64,000 nt of DNA. It comes from Elymus sibiricus. Taxonomy: Eukaryota > Streptophyta > Magnoliopsida > Poales > Poaceae. Below are positions 1-10,958 of this stretch, one piece after another. The notes below the pieces were generated by a model. That model had not been told where the DNA came from. It ran no database searches and worked only from the letters and a program-made list of their open reading frames with translations. Both the position numbers and the translations under genes were made by a program. The first letter of the stretch is position 1; the number at the start of each line of letters is the position of its first letter. The stretch spans positions 147,230,001 to 147,294,000 of the forward strand of contig CM077670.1 in assembly GCA_039707655.1 (NCBI GenBank), written 5' to 3'.

Positions 1-3000
1 TCGCCGCCGTCCTTGGCCCCGCAGGTCGCCGTGCTCGACCTCGGCTCCAGCGCCTCGCGCGGAACCCCGAACGCATGCTCGTCCCCGTCGCCGCTGCTGC
101 CATTCCTGCAGCACCCGAGCTCCCCTAGCCCCTCTACCGGCCATCTCCGCCTCCTGCCGTCGCCCTGCTCCCCTCGCTCAGGCAGGTCGCCGCCGCCGCA
201 CCACCTTGCCTCCTCCGCGTCCAAGCTGCTTTGCCGCGGTCACCTCTCCCTTCTCTTCGTTCCAGCGACCGTCGCCTCCTCCACCGCGAGCTGCTGCTGC
301 TGTTCCCCACCACGCGCCTCGCCTCCTTTCGGTACTGTTGCAACTGGCTCCCCTGCTCGTCACCTGCCGTTACTCCTCCGCGTTCCGCTGACCCCCTGCA
401 TCCGCGTCCCTCGGGAGCCTTGCGCCAAGTCCAACACGGAGACGCCTCGAACAGGAGCATCATTGGATCGCCAAGTACCACGACGCCTTTGGAAGACCCT
501 CTGAACATCAAGTTCATCTGCCTCGGACGTGTACAGTGTTGTGGATCCATGGCCAAGTACCCTTCCGATTCATCAAGACCGGCAAGTTCGAAGACCCCAA
601 GTACCACGAGGACCGACGCATAGTACCACTACATGTGCCGTGTACAACTACAGTCGCCAGGACCGAAACCGCAAGTATCCCTCGGATCGCCAAGTTCAAC
701 TACCGCCGTCGTGAACCGCTTCCCGAACGTGAACCACTACTTCCACTACCGCCGTCGCGAGAACATCTACTTCCCTCGTTGGACTCGATCCACCCCGAAA
801 CGCATGCTTCGAAGGTATAACCCACGAGACGACGCCCGTGGACGAATGCATATGTGTTGTATGTGATGCACCCTATGTTTGCATCGTGACCGGATTGACT
901 CTTGCACATTCCTCTTTGCCATGCGATCGTCATGTGGGACACCCGGTATCCGGGATCACTCCCCGTTGCTCTTGCATGTTTCCATCACCCCCACTTGTTC
1001 CTACTTTGCACCGGTATCTCAACGAGTTATCGGAACCGGAATGTTGCTGTGGCACCATTTCCGTTATCGCCGCCGTGGCACCCATTTCTTTCCGCCATGG
1101 TGACAAATACTCCATATCATGATATATGCCTACATCTTCATAAAATTGCATATAACTTGACATGACATCCTCATACATGTTAAGAACACTTAAATTGTTG
1201 TTTGCATTAAAATTGCTAATTGACATGCTAAAATGATTTATTTCATACCTAATTAACCGTAGCTCCGAAAATTAACTTTATATGTAAATGGGGTAGAAAA
1301 ATGTGTAGATTATCATGGTGCATTTTCTTCTGCTGTTTAACAACATGAAAATTGTGTTTTAGGCAGAACAGTACCAAATTCGAAAATTACATATGGGGAT
1401 TTTCCGGAATTGTTGCTTGTGTTTCCGGCCTCATTTAAACTTGCCTAGTTGTATGGATTGCTTATGCTTCATCTCTTGCCATGTTTAACAACATTTAATC
1501 TTGTCATGCATCATATTTGGTTGTGCATCATCCCATGTTTATGCTTGTGTGTTTACCATGTTGTTTGCTTCTTTCCGGTTGTGCTTCTTCTCGATAGTTC
1601 CGGTTTCGTTGCGATCGTGAGGATTCGTTCGACTACGTTGGTTCGTCTTCTTCATGGACTCGTTCTTCTTCCGAGCGGGATTTCAGGCAAGATGATCATG
1701 ACCTTGGATATCTCTACTATCTTTGCTTGCTAGTTGTCTCGATGCTATCGCTATTTCGTGCTTCCTACCACATATATGTCAGCCTCCCATATGCCATGAT
1801 ACAGCCTCTAACCACCCTTACCCAGCAAACCGTTGTTTGGCTATGTTACTGCTTTGCTCAGCCCCTTTCTTATAGCGTTGCTAGTTGCAGGTGCGGTTGC
1901 ATGTTGTTCCATGTTGGGACATGGATATGTGGGGATATCACAATATCTCTTATTTAATTAATGCATCTATATACTTGGTATTGGGTGGAAGGCTCGGCCT
2001 TTTGCCTAGTGTTTTGTTCCACTCAAGCCGCCCTAGTTTCCGTAATGCTGGTGTTATGATCCATGTTTAGCGTTCCTAACATGCTCAGGGGAATGGGACC
2101 CTCTTGACAGTTCGCTTTGAATAACCGCTTCCAGCAAGGCCCAACTTTGGTTTTAACATTTGCCAACATAATAATACTGAATCAATTAATTAATTTTGCA
2201 TAGGGGGTCGCGTCCCCGGGGATTCTTAATTCAACATAAAACAGGTGGGCCAGTGCTGATGGTGCTGGTCCGAAACTAGAGCACCGTGCAGGGCCGCCCC
2301 TTGGCAACTTGGGGTCTTTTGGTACCTGTACACTTAGCTTATCCGGTTGTGGCCTGAGACGAGATACGCGCGGCTACTATCAGGGTGTCGGCACGCCAGG
2401 CGGTCCTGCTGGAATTGTGTTACCATTGTCGAAATGTCTTGTGCACCGGGATTCCGAGGATACTTTGGGCTATCTCGAGGTTGATGTATTTCCACCGCAG
2501 CTTGTGTAGGCTTATGATGGGCCATGTTGGAACACCCCTGCAGGGTTAAATCTTACGCGAAGCCGTGCCCGCGGTTATGTGGCGCTTGGATATTTATAAC
2601 CTCCGGTTGTAGAGAACTTGACACTAAATCCTAATTAAAATACACCAACCGTGTGCGTAACCGTGACTGCGTCTTGTCGAGGAAGTTCGGGAAGAGAACA
2701 CGGTGGGGTTATGTTTGACTCGTAAGTAGGTGTTCAGGATCACTTAGTGATTATTTGTAGTTTGCGACCGTTTTGCATAGATGCTCTTCTTATTCTTGTA
2801 CTCGTAAGTTAGCCACCATATATTGCTTAGTGCTTGCCGCAACCTCACCACCTTACCCTTCCATACCCATTTAAGCTTTGATAGTCTTGCTACCCATGGT
2901 TATGGGATTGCTGAGTCCTCGTGGCTCACAGATTACTACAACAACAGTTGCAGGTATAGGTAATGCGATGTCTTGACGTGAGAGCGATGCTTGTTTGCTG

Positions 3001-3315
3001 TTGGAGTTCTTCTTCTGCTTCTTCTTCTTCGTCGATCTGGGGATAGGTTCCTGGTCGGTAGCCTGGGCTAGTAGGGTGGATGTCATTCTTCTTTTCGTTT
3101 GATTTCATCCGTAGTCGGATGCTGCCCTTCTGTATGATGTTTGTTATGTATTGATGTATTCATGTGATGATTGTAAGTATTTGTTTGTATCCCCATCTAT
3201 TATGTATGCGGTACAATGTAATGATATCCACCTTGCAAGCATCTCCAATATGCGTTTCAACTCTTGGTGGGGCCTCCGAGTTCCTCGAGAATAGGATGGC
3301 ATATTGGGCGTGACA
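1..3315 (+). mobile_element. Partial LTR of a large Gypsy-type retrotransposon
   Basis: The stretch has no convincing coding content. It changes from a GC-rich 5' part (1-850), through an AT-rich middle, to a 3' part resembling the ends of long Triticeae Gypsy LTRs. It ends in GGGCGTGACA at 3315, a TG...CA-type LTR terminus. No primer-binding site follows; instead the next bases continue as family A internal DNA, so this is a 3' LTR or a solo LTR whose start lies outside the window. The first five bases after it (GCGAG, 3316-3320) are the candidate target duplication. Overlapping ORFs in 1-900 lack domains and look like chance ORFs in GC-rich DNA. Family assignment (Sabrina/WHAM/Tekay-type) is by general resemblance only. 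Confidence 0.5.
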
Positions 3316-3841
3316 GCGAGCCAACCTACGAGGACCATCTCCGCCAAGTACTAGCGGGAGGCCTCACGAGCAGGAGCCTCGTGAGGCGCCCCGCAGCCAT
3401 GACACAGCAAGCGACACTCGCAAAAGAGCTCAGTACAAAAACACCTCACGAGCCGCTCTCGGTGCCTCTCAAGTTTCCTCTCCCCGCGACCCCGCTGAGT
3501 GCTGATGTTCTCTCCTCTGCGCAAGCCACTTGCACGTCAAAGGGGGACTTCCTGAGCATCGCGCCTCAGGAGTCCTTACCGCCTCTCAGTGCCCTACACC
3601 TCCTGGCCTTGTCCAGGCAATGCGACCTGACATGCTAGTGACGGCTGTAGCCCGCTCGGGGGCTGGGTCCTAATGACGTAGAGCACTAAGGCGAACAAGG
3701 AAGGGGAAATAGGCCTCATGAGAGAGCCTCACGAGGAAACATGCATTACGGCAAATCATAAAATACTTAAGACAAAAGGCATTGTTTTTATGCCCCCATA
3801 GGGCCACGTCACTCTGATACAGGTAAATCAAGGAAGGGGAC

Positions 3842-4113
3842 CTAGGAAGCCACGGCGTCATCATCATCACCGTCGTCGCCTTCATCATCGTCTCCCCCAA
3901 CCCCGCTAGAGCTCTCGCTGCTGTCATGTGAGAACTTCGCTATCAGAGCGTCCACGTGGTCCTCCACCGCCTTTCCGAGGTCGTCGCAAAGCTCCTCTGG
4001 CACGGGGGCTACCACCCTATCGAAGTCAAAGTTCGGGTCGGCATGAAGAAGGTGGCTGAAGATGCGCGTCGCCGCCTGGAAGAGGAGGTCGCGGCATTCG
4101 TCCTTGATGATGC
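3842..4113 (-). pseudogene. C-terminal end of antisense transposase_28-like gene (family A)
   Basis: The minus-strand frame ends at a stop at 3842-3844. It encodes a conserved block (IIKDECRDLLFQAATRIFSH then PNFDFDRVV and a helix ending VDALIAKF) followed by an acidic tail rich in Asp, Glu and Ser. The reading continues into 12704 onward once the Angela insertion is removed, because the target-site duplication falls inside the frame. Grass proteins annotated as putative gypsy-type transposon (Pfam transposase_28) typically end in such a block plus an acidic tail; that link is from family knowledge. Molecular function is unknown. The copy is broken by insertion and by upstream stops. Confidence 0.65.
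4109..4113. repeat. Target-site duplication GATGC, left copy
   Basis: GATGC lies directly before the Angela 5' LTR and again at 12699-12703 directly after the 3' LTR. A perfect 5-bp duplication is the expected product of Copia integrase. It shows that both ends of this element are original and have not recombined with another copy. Confidence 0.95.
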
Positions 4114-5333
4114 TGTTGGAAATATGCCCTAGAGGCAATTAATAAAGTGTTTATTATCATATTTCTCCATTCATGATAATGGTTTATTATTCATGCTAGA
4201 ATTGTATTGACCGGAAACTTAATACATGTGTGGATAATAGACAAATACTATGTCCCTAGTATGCCTCTACTAGACTAGCTCGTTGATCAAAAGATGGTCA
4301 AGGTTTCCTGACCATGGACATGAGTTGTCATTTGATAACGGGATCACATCATTAGGAGAATGATGTGATGGACATGACCCAACCGTTAGCATAGAAAATG
4401 ATCGTTCAGTTTATTGCTATTGCTTTCACTATGTCAAATACACGTTCCTCTGACCATGAGATCATGCAACTCCCGGATACCGTAGGAATACTTTGGGTGT
4501 ATCAAACGTCACAACGTTACTGGGTGATTATAAAGGTGCACTACAGGTATCTCCGAAAGTGTTTGTTGAGTTGGCATGGATCGAGATTGGGATTTGTCAC
4601 TCCGACTATCGGAGAGGTATCTCTGGGCCCTCTCGGTAATACAGCATCACAGAAGCCTTGCAAGCACCGTGACTAAAGAGTTAGTTGCAAGATGATGTAT
4701 TACGGAACGAGTAAAGAGACTTGCCGGTAACGAGATTGAACTAGGTATTGGATACCGACGATCGAATCTCGGGCAAGTAACATACCGCCAGACAAAGGGA
4801 ACAACGTATGTTGACATATGAGGTTCACCGATAAAGATCTTCGTGGAATATGTAGGAACCAATATGAGCATCCAGGTTCCGCTGTTGGTTATTGACCGGA
4901 GAGTCATCTCGATCATGTCTACATCATTCCCGAACCCGTAGGGTCCGCACACTTAAGGTTCGATGACGATTTAGTATTATATGAGTTATGTGATTGGTGG
5001 CCGAAGTTTGTTCGGAGTCCCGGATGAGATCACGGACATGACGAGGAGTCTCGAAATGGTCGAGAGGTAAAGATTCATATATTGGAAGGCTATATTCGGA
5101 CGTCGGAAAGGTTCCGAGTGATTCGGGTATTTTTCGGAGTACCGGGGAGTTACGGGAATTCACCGGGAGAAGTAATGGGCCTTATTGGGCCATACGGGAA
5201 AAGGAGAGGCAGGCCACGTGAGGAGGCGCGCGCCTCCCCTTGCCCAAACCGAATTGGACTAGGGGAGGGGGCACAGCCCCCTCTTTCCTTTCCCTCTCCC
5301 TTCCCCCTTTCCTACTCCGTATGGGAGGTGGAA

Positions 5334-5363
5334 TCCTACTAGGACTAAGGAGTCCTAGTAGGA
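5334..5363. other. 13-bp perfect inverted repeat upstream of LTR promoter
   Basis: Arms at 5334-5346 (TCCTACTAGGACT) and 5351-5363 (AGTCCTAGTAGGA) pair perfectly around a 4-base spacer. The structure is unchanged in the other LTR at 12179-12208. It lies about 50 bp upstream of the TATA box, so it could act as a DNA cruciform, a dimeric protein site or, in read-through RNA, a hairpin. No function is shown by the sequence. Confidence 0.8.
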
Positions 5364-5414
5364 CTCCCCACACTTGGCGCACCCCTAGGGGGCCGGCCTC
5401 CTCCCTCTCATCCT

Positions 5415-5421
5415 TTATATA
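5415..5421 (+). promoter_or_regulatory. LTR TATA box (Angela)
   Basis: TTTATATAC lies in a GC-rich context between a C-rich upstream block and a G-rich downstream block. The position about 440 bp before the LTR end is plausible for the U3/R boundary in BARE-type LTRs. The same site occurs at about 12260-12266 in the 3' LTR. Confidence 0.6.
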
Positions 5422-5854
5422 CGGGGGCAAGGGGGCACCCCAAAGTACACAATTGTCCCATAGCCGTGTGCGGTGCCCCGATCTCCGTTTTCCACCTCGG
5501 TCATATTTTCGGAGAGCTTAGGCGAAGCCCTGCCGGAATCACTTCACCGTCACCGTCGCCACGCCGTCGTGCTGACGGAACTCATCTACTACCTCGACGT
5601 CTTGCTGGATCAAGAAGGCGAGGAACGTCACCAAGCTGCACGTGTGTAGAACTCGGAGGTGCCGTACGTTCGGTACTCGATCGGTGGAGCTCGAAGGATT
5701 GTTCGACTACATCAACCGCGTTGTGAGACGCTTCCGCTAATGGTCTACGAGGGTACGTAGACACACTCTACCCTCTCGTAGCGATGCATCTCCATGGATA
5801 GATCTTGCGTGAGCGTAGGAAATTTTTTGACATTCATGCTCCGTTCCCCAACAG

Positions 5855-5868
5855 TGGCATCCGAGCCA
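5855..5868 (+). other. Primer-binding site (initiator Met tRNA type, diverged)
   Basis: The sequence TGGCATCCGAGCC starts two bases after the LTR. The canonical plant initiator-tRNA site is TGGTATCAGAGCC, so two positions differ. It marks the start of the internal region and the minus-strand DNA priming site. Confidence 0.85.
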
Positions 5869-7158
5869 GGTCTATGCGTAGATGTGATTTGCACGAGTAG
5901 AACACAAGTGAGTTGTGGGCGTGGGTGTATACATATTGCTTGCCGTTACTAGTTGATACTTGATTCGGCGGTATTGTGAGATGAAGCGGCCCGGACCGAC
6001 ATTACGCGTACGCTTACGCGAGACAGGTTTCACCGCTACGTGCACTCGTTGCATAAAGGTGACTGGCGGGTGTCTGTCTCTCTCACTTTAGTTGAATCGG
6101 TTTCAATGAAGAGGGCTCTTTTAGAAGATCAAAAAGCAATCACTACACCACGTTGTGGTTTTGCGTAGGTAAGAACGGTTCTTGCAAACCCGTAGCAGCC
6201 ACGTAAAACTTGCAACAACAAAGTAGAGGACGTCTAACTTGTTTTTGCAGGGTATGCTGGTGATGTGATATGGTCAAGACATGATGTGATATAAGTTGTT
6301 GTATGAGATGATCATGTTTTGTAAAGTTATCAGGCAACCGGCAGGAGCCTTATGGTTGTCTCTTTATTGTATGCAATGCCAACGCTATGTAATTGCTTTA
6401 CTTTACCGTTATGAGTTAGCAGTAGTAGTAGTAGCAATAGCCGGCGAGACGACCACGACACTGCGATGGAGATCAAGGTGTCACGACGCTACGATGGAGA
6501 TCAAGGTGTCAACCCGGTGACGATGGAGATCATGACGGTGCTTTGCTGATGGAGATCAAAGGCACAAGACGTTGATGGCCATATCATGTCACATATATTG
6601 AATTGCATGTGATGTTAATCCTTTTATGCATCTTATTTTGCTTAGGACGACGGTAGCATTATAAGATGATCCCTTCACTAAATTTCAAGATAAGTGTTCT
6701 CCCCTAGTATGCACCGTTGCGAAGGTTTGACGCTTCTAAGCACCACGTGACGATCGGGTGTGATGGATTCTTTCGTTCGCATACAACGGGTGTAAGCCAG
6801 TTTTACACACGCAGAATACTTGGGTTAAACTTGACGAGCCTAGCATATACAGATATGGCCTCGGAACACAAGAGACCGAAAGGTCGAACATGAGTCATAT
6901 AGTAGATATGATCAACATGAAAGATGTTCACCATTGATAACTAATCTACCTCACGTGTTGATCGGACGTGGTTTAGTTGATGTGGATCATGTTACACTTA
7001 GACAACTTGAGGGATGTTAATCTAAGTGGGAGTTCTTAAGTAATTTGATTAATTGAACTTCAATTATCATGAACATAGTCTAAATAATCTTTGCAATTTT
7101 TTGTTGTAGATCAATAGACCACGCTGTAGTTCCCCTGTTTTTATTATGTTTCCTAGAG
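5869..7158 (+). other. Angela untranslated leader with repeated motif
   Basis: About 1.3 kb separates the primer-binding site from gag. It contains an AGT-rich microsatellite (about 6419-6432) and four copies of GATGGAGATCA beginning at 6465, 6493, 6522 and 6548. Long leaders are normal for this family and carry packaging and dimerisation signals. Whether these repeats serve that role is inference. No ORF of note is present. Confidence 0.6.
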
Positions 7159-7925
7159 AAAATGAAGTTGAAAGTTGATGGGAGCAACTATGCGGACTAG
7201 GTCCGTGATCTAAGGATTGTCCTCACTGCTGCACAGAAGGCTTATGTCCTTAATGCACCGCTTAGTGAAATACCCCTACGGCTTCGTCTGAGGACGTTAT
7301 GAACGTCTGGCAGACAAGAAAAGATGACTACTCGATAGTTCAGTGCGCCATACTTTATGGCTTAGAACCGGAGCTCCAAATATGTTTTGAGCAACACGGA
7401 GCATATGAGATGTTCCAAAGAGCTGAAAATTTGTTTTTCAAGCTCACACCCGGGTCGAGAGGTATGACACCTTCGACAAGTTCTATAGCTACAAGATGGA
7501 GGAGAACAGCTCCGTTAGTGAGCATGTACTCAGAATGTCTGAGTACTTCAAACACTTGAATCAAGTGGGAGTTAGACTTCCGAATAAAGTGGTGATTGAT
7601 AGAGTTCTCTAGTCACTATCACTAAGCTACTGGATCTTCGTGATGAACTATAAACATGCAAGGGATAGAAGATCCTTAAGCTATTCGCGATGCTACAAGC
7701 TGCGGATGTAGAAATAAAAAAGGGAGCATCAAGTGTTGATGGTTAATAAGACCACTAGTTTCAAGAAGGGCAAGGGAAAAGAAAAGGGAACTTCAAGAAA
7801 AACATTAAAACAGTTGCCGCTCACGCGAACAAACCCAAGGCTGAACCAAACCCGAGACTTAGTGCTCCCATTGCAAAGGGAAATGTCACAGGGAGCGGAA
7901 CTTCCCCAAAGTAACTGGTAGATAA
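7159..7925 (+). pseudogene. Copia gag remnant
   Basis: The reading begins MKLKVDGSNYAD and then hits a TAG where the family normally has Trp (the NDWVR region). It resumes as MNVWQTRKDDYSIVQCAILY, then shifts frame near 7440-7470. The continuation in other frames (MEENSSVSEHVLRMSEYFKH) is typical of the BARE/Angela capsid region. The Lys-rich stretch 7733-7921 fits the nucleocapsid end, but I see no intact CCHC knuckle. The ORF is multiply disrupted and not functional. Confidence 0.8.
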
Positions 7926-7949
7926 TAAGACTGGCAATGTCAACAAAGA

Positions 7950-8278
7950 TATTTGATATACATGTTATTGATGTGTACCTTACTAGTACTCGTAGGAGCA
8001 CCTGGGTATTTGATACTTGTTCAGTTGCTTGCAACTTGAAACATGGAGCTTCGGAATAAACGAGGGCTAGCTAAGAACGAGGTGACGATGTGCATTGGAA
8101 GTGTCTCCAAGGTTGATGTGATCACCATCGCCACGCTCTCTCTACCTTCAGGATTAGTGATGAACCTAAATAATTGTTATTTGGTGCTTGCGTTAAGCAT
8201 GAACATTATATCTGATAGTGTTTATTGCAAGACGGTTATTCAATTTCAGAGAATAATTGTTATTCTATTTGGATAATA
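7950..8278 (+). pseudogene. Copia aspartic protease remnant
   Basis: A segment reading TWVFDTCSVACNL corresponds to the protease active-site region, with Cys where the family has the Gly of DTG or DSG. It then changes frame to MELRNKRGLAKNEVTMCIGS (from 8043), which continues with LPSGLVMNLNNCYLV, a familiar post-active-site stretch of this family. The active-site substitution and the frameshift would abolish polyprotein processing. Confidence 0.75.
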
Positions 8279-8320
8279 TCATTGATGATCATGCACTTAA
8301 AATGAAAGGTTTATTGAATC

Positions 8321-9005
8321 TTGATCGTAGTAATACATATGTTCATAACACGAATGCCAAAAGATAATGATAGTACCACATATTTGTGGCACTGCCGCTT
8401 AGGTCATATCAGTGTTAAACACATGAAGAAACTCCATGCAGATGGGTTTTTGGAATCTCTTGATTATGAATCATTTGAGACATGTGAACCGTGCCTTATT
8501 GGCAAGATGACTAAAACTCCGTTCTTCGGAACAATGGAGCAAGCAACCAACTTATTGGAAATAATACATACCGATGTATGCGGTCCGATGAGTGTTGAGG
8601 CGCGCGGTGGATATCGTTATGTTCTCACGTTCACTGGTGATTTGAGTAGATATGGTTATGTCTACTGGATGAAGCATAAATCTGAAACATTTGAAAAGTT
8701 CAAAGAATTTCAGAGTGAAGTAGAGAACCATCGTAACAAGAAAATAAAGTTCTTACGATCTGATCGTGGAGGAGAATATTTGAGTTACGAGTTTGGCAAT
8801 CACTTAAGACAATGTGGAATTGTTTCACAGCTCACGCCACATGGAACACCATAGCGTAATGGTGTGTCCGAACATCGTAATCGTACTCTATTGGATATGG
8901 TGCGTTCTATGATGTCTCTTACCGATTTGCCACTATCATTTTGGGGTTATGCATTAGAGACAGCTGCATTCACTTTAAACAAGGGCACCGTCTAAATCCG
9001 TTGAG
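8321..9005 (+). pseudogene. Copia GAG-pre-integrase zinc domain and integrase core
   Basis: The frame runs through the HHCC-type zinc region (LWHCRLGHISVKHMKKLHAD then CEPC) and the integrase core with the first Asp in HTDVCGPM and the second in RSDRGGEY. A TAG at 8852-8854 follows HGTP; the frame then continues RNGVSEHRNRTLLDMVRSMM, which retains the Glu of the catalytic triad. All three catalytic acids can be seen, but the stop separates the third from the first two. Confidence 0.88.
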
Positions 9006-9022
9006 ATGACACGGTATGAACT

Positions 9023-10085
9023 GTGGTTTGCAAGAAACCTAAGATGTCGTTTCTAAAAGTTTGGGGATGCGATGCTTATGTCAAAAGGCTTCAGCCAGAT
9101 AAGCTCGAACCCAAAGCGGATAAGTGCGTCTTCATAGGATACCCAAAAGAGAACGTTGGGTACACCTTCTACCACAGATCCGAAGGCAAAGTTTTCGTTG
9201 CTAAAAAATGGATCCTTTCTAGAGAAGGAGTTTCTCTCGAAAGAAGTGAGTGGGAGGAAAGTAGAACTTGATGAGGTAATTGTACCTCCTCTGGATAGTA
9301 GTACGCCACAGAAAGAAATTTCTGTGACATCGACACAGACCAGAGAAGAAGTTAATGATGATGATCATGAAACTTCGGATCAAGTTGTTACTGAACTTCG
9401 AAGGTCAACCAGGACACGTTCCGCACCAGAGTGGTACGGAAATCCAGTCTTGGAGGACATGTTGCTAGACAACGATGAACCTTCGAACTATGAAGAAGCG
9501 ATGGCAAGCCCGGATTCCGACAAATGGCTTGAGGCCATGAAATCCGAGATTGGATCCATGTATGAGAACAAAGTGTGGAATTTGGTAGACTTGCCCGATG
9601 AACGGCGAGCTATTGAAAATAAATGGATCTTTAAGAAGAAGACGGATGATGATGGTAATATCACCGTCTATAAAGCTCGACTTGTTGCTAAAGGTTATCA
9701 CCAAGTTCAAGGAGTTGACTACGATGAGACTTTCTCACCCGTAGCGATGCTAAAGTCTGTCAGAATTATGTTAGCAATTGCCACGTTTTATGATTATGAA
9801 ATCTGGCAAATGGACGTCAAAACGGCATTCCTTTACAAGATTCCTTAAGGCGCTAACAAAATATGCAAGCTCCAGCGATCCATCTATGGACTGGTGCAAG
9901 CATCTCGGAGCTGGAATACTCGCTTTGATGAAGTGATCAAAGCGTTTGGGTTCATACAAGTTTATGGAGAAACTTGTATTTACAAGAAAGTGAGTGGGAG
10001 CTCTATAGCATTTCTAATAGTATATGTGGATGACATATTGTTGATTGGAAATGATGTAGAATTTCTGGAAAGCATAAAGAATTGA
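9023..10085 (+). pseudogene. Copia integrase C-terminus and reverse transcriptase remnant
   Basis: From 9023 the post-core region reads MSFLKVWGCDAYVKRLQPDK, then shifts frame near 9240. The RT N-terminal part (WLEAMKSEIGSMYENKVWNL, then YKARLVAKGY and DYDETFSPVAMLKSVR) runs open to 9848 and ends in a stop after QMDVKTAFLYKIP. The family segment normally following TAFL is missing, so a short deletion occurred here. The frame resumes at 9894 and includes the catalytic YVDD (VYVDDILLIGND) before stopping at 10085. The copy is non-functional. Confidence 0.9.
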
Positions 10086-10099
10086 AAGGAGGTTTTCAA

Positions 10100-10450
10100 T
10101 AAAAACCTGTTTTTGAGTTATCCACAGATTGGGCATCGAGATCTATGGAGATAGATCAAAACGCCTGATAAAAGTTCACACATCTTGATGAGTTTTTTGA
10201 AGAAGTTCAAAATAGGATTAAGTCAAAGAAATGAGTTCTTGCCTGGTGTGAAGTGGAGTAAGACTTGAAAATCTAGGTAAAGGTTGTTTTACATGTTAGG
10301 CATCAAAATCTATAGAGATAGATTGAGACGCCTCATAGGACTTTCACGAAGCACATACCTTGACAAGTTTGAAGAAAGTTCAAAATGGATCAGTCAAAGT
10401 AGGAGTTCTTGACTGTGGTGCAAGGTGTGAAATTGAGTAAGACTCAAATC
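10100..10450 (+). repeat. Imperfect tandem duplication within Angela pol
   Basis: Two similar blocks (about 10128-10280 and 10310-10450) both contain a GATAGAT-centred stretch followed by ACGCCT, a TTGA..AGTTTG..GAAG stretch, AAGTTCAAAAT, AGTCAAAG, GAGTTCTTG and GAGTAAGACT. They correspond to the RT thumb region that is single-copy in the family. The blocks differ at many positions, so the duplication is not new. Confidence 0.65.
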
Positions 10451-10479
10451 TCGACCATGGCAGAAGAAATAGAAAGGAT

Positions 10480-10882
10480 GAAGGTTATCCCCTATGCCTC
10501 GGCCATAGGTTCTATAAAGTATGCCATGTTGTGTGCCTTGCCATGTGTCTGGCAAAGAGGTACGAAAGTGATCCAGGAGTAGATCACAGGACAGCGGTCA
10601 AGAATATCCTGAAGTACCTGAAAAGGACTAAGAAAAAATTTCTCGGGAATAGAGGTGATAAAGAGTTCGTCGTAAAGGGTTATGTCGATGCAAGCTTTAA
10701 ACACCGATCCGGGAGACTATGAGTCTCAGACCAGATACGTAAAGTGGGACAGTCGTTTTTGGAGTAGCTCCAAGCAGAGTGTGGTAGCAGCATCTACATA
10801 TGACATAGAGATTTGCCAAGAACACACGGATCTGAATATTGTAGACCCGTTGACTAAAACCTCTCTCACAAGCAAAACATGA
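10480..10882 (+). pseudogene. Copia RNase H remnant
   Basis: In changing frames the sequence reads MCLAKRYESDPGVDHRTAVK, NILKYLKRTKKKFLGNRGDK and YVDASFKHR, typical of the RT/RNase H connection in Copia elements. The SKQSVVAASTYDIEI segment near 10770 matches the RNase H core region. A TGA at about 10721 and frameshifts break it. The C-terminal NIVDPLTKT end of the family is recognisable just before the polypurine tract. Confidence 0.8.
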
Positions 10883-10947
10883 TCAGCCCTAGAACTGATT
10901 GGATGTTAATTACATGGAGAAGTAAACTAGATTATTGACTCTAGTGC

Positions 10948-10958
10948 AAGTGGGAGAC
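10948..10958 (+). other. Angela polypurine tract
   Basis: CAAGTGGGAGAC lies directly before the 3' LTR and primes plus-strand DNA synthesis. This is the typical form for the BARE/Angela group. Confidence 0.85.

Larger units (their letters stand above)
4114..5853 (+). repeat. Angela/BARE 5' LTR
   Basis: The LTR is 1740 bp, TG...CA-bounded, and aligns end to end with 10959-12698 without length difference. It contains a TATA box near 5415 preceded by a 13-bp inverted repeat. Most of the LTR differences I counted are transitions, as expected for methylated repeats. Small ORFs inside it, also present in the other LTR, have no recognisable domain. Confidence 0.96.

Noticed and set aside
13..942. 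Cluster of overlapping ORFs on both strands
   Set aside because: Low-complexity Pro/Ser/Arg-rich translations in all frames of GC-rich LTR-like DNA; no start context, domain or splice pattern favours any of them.
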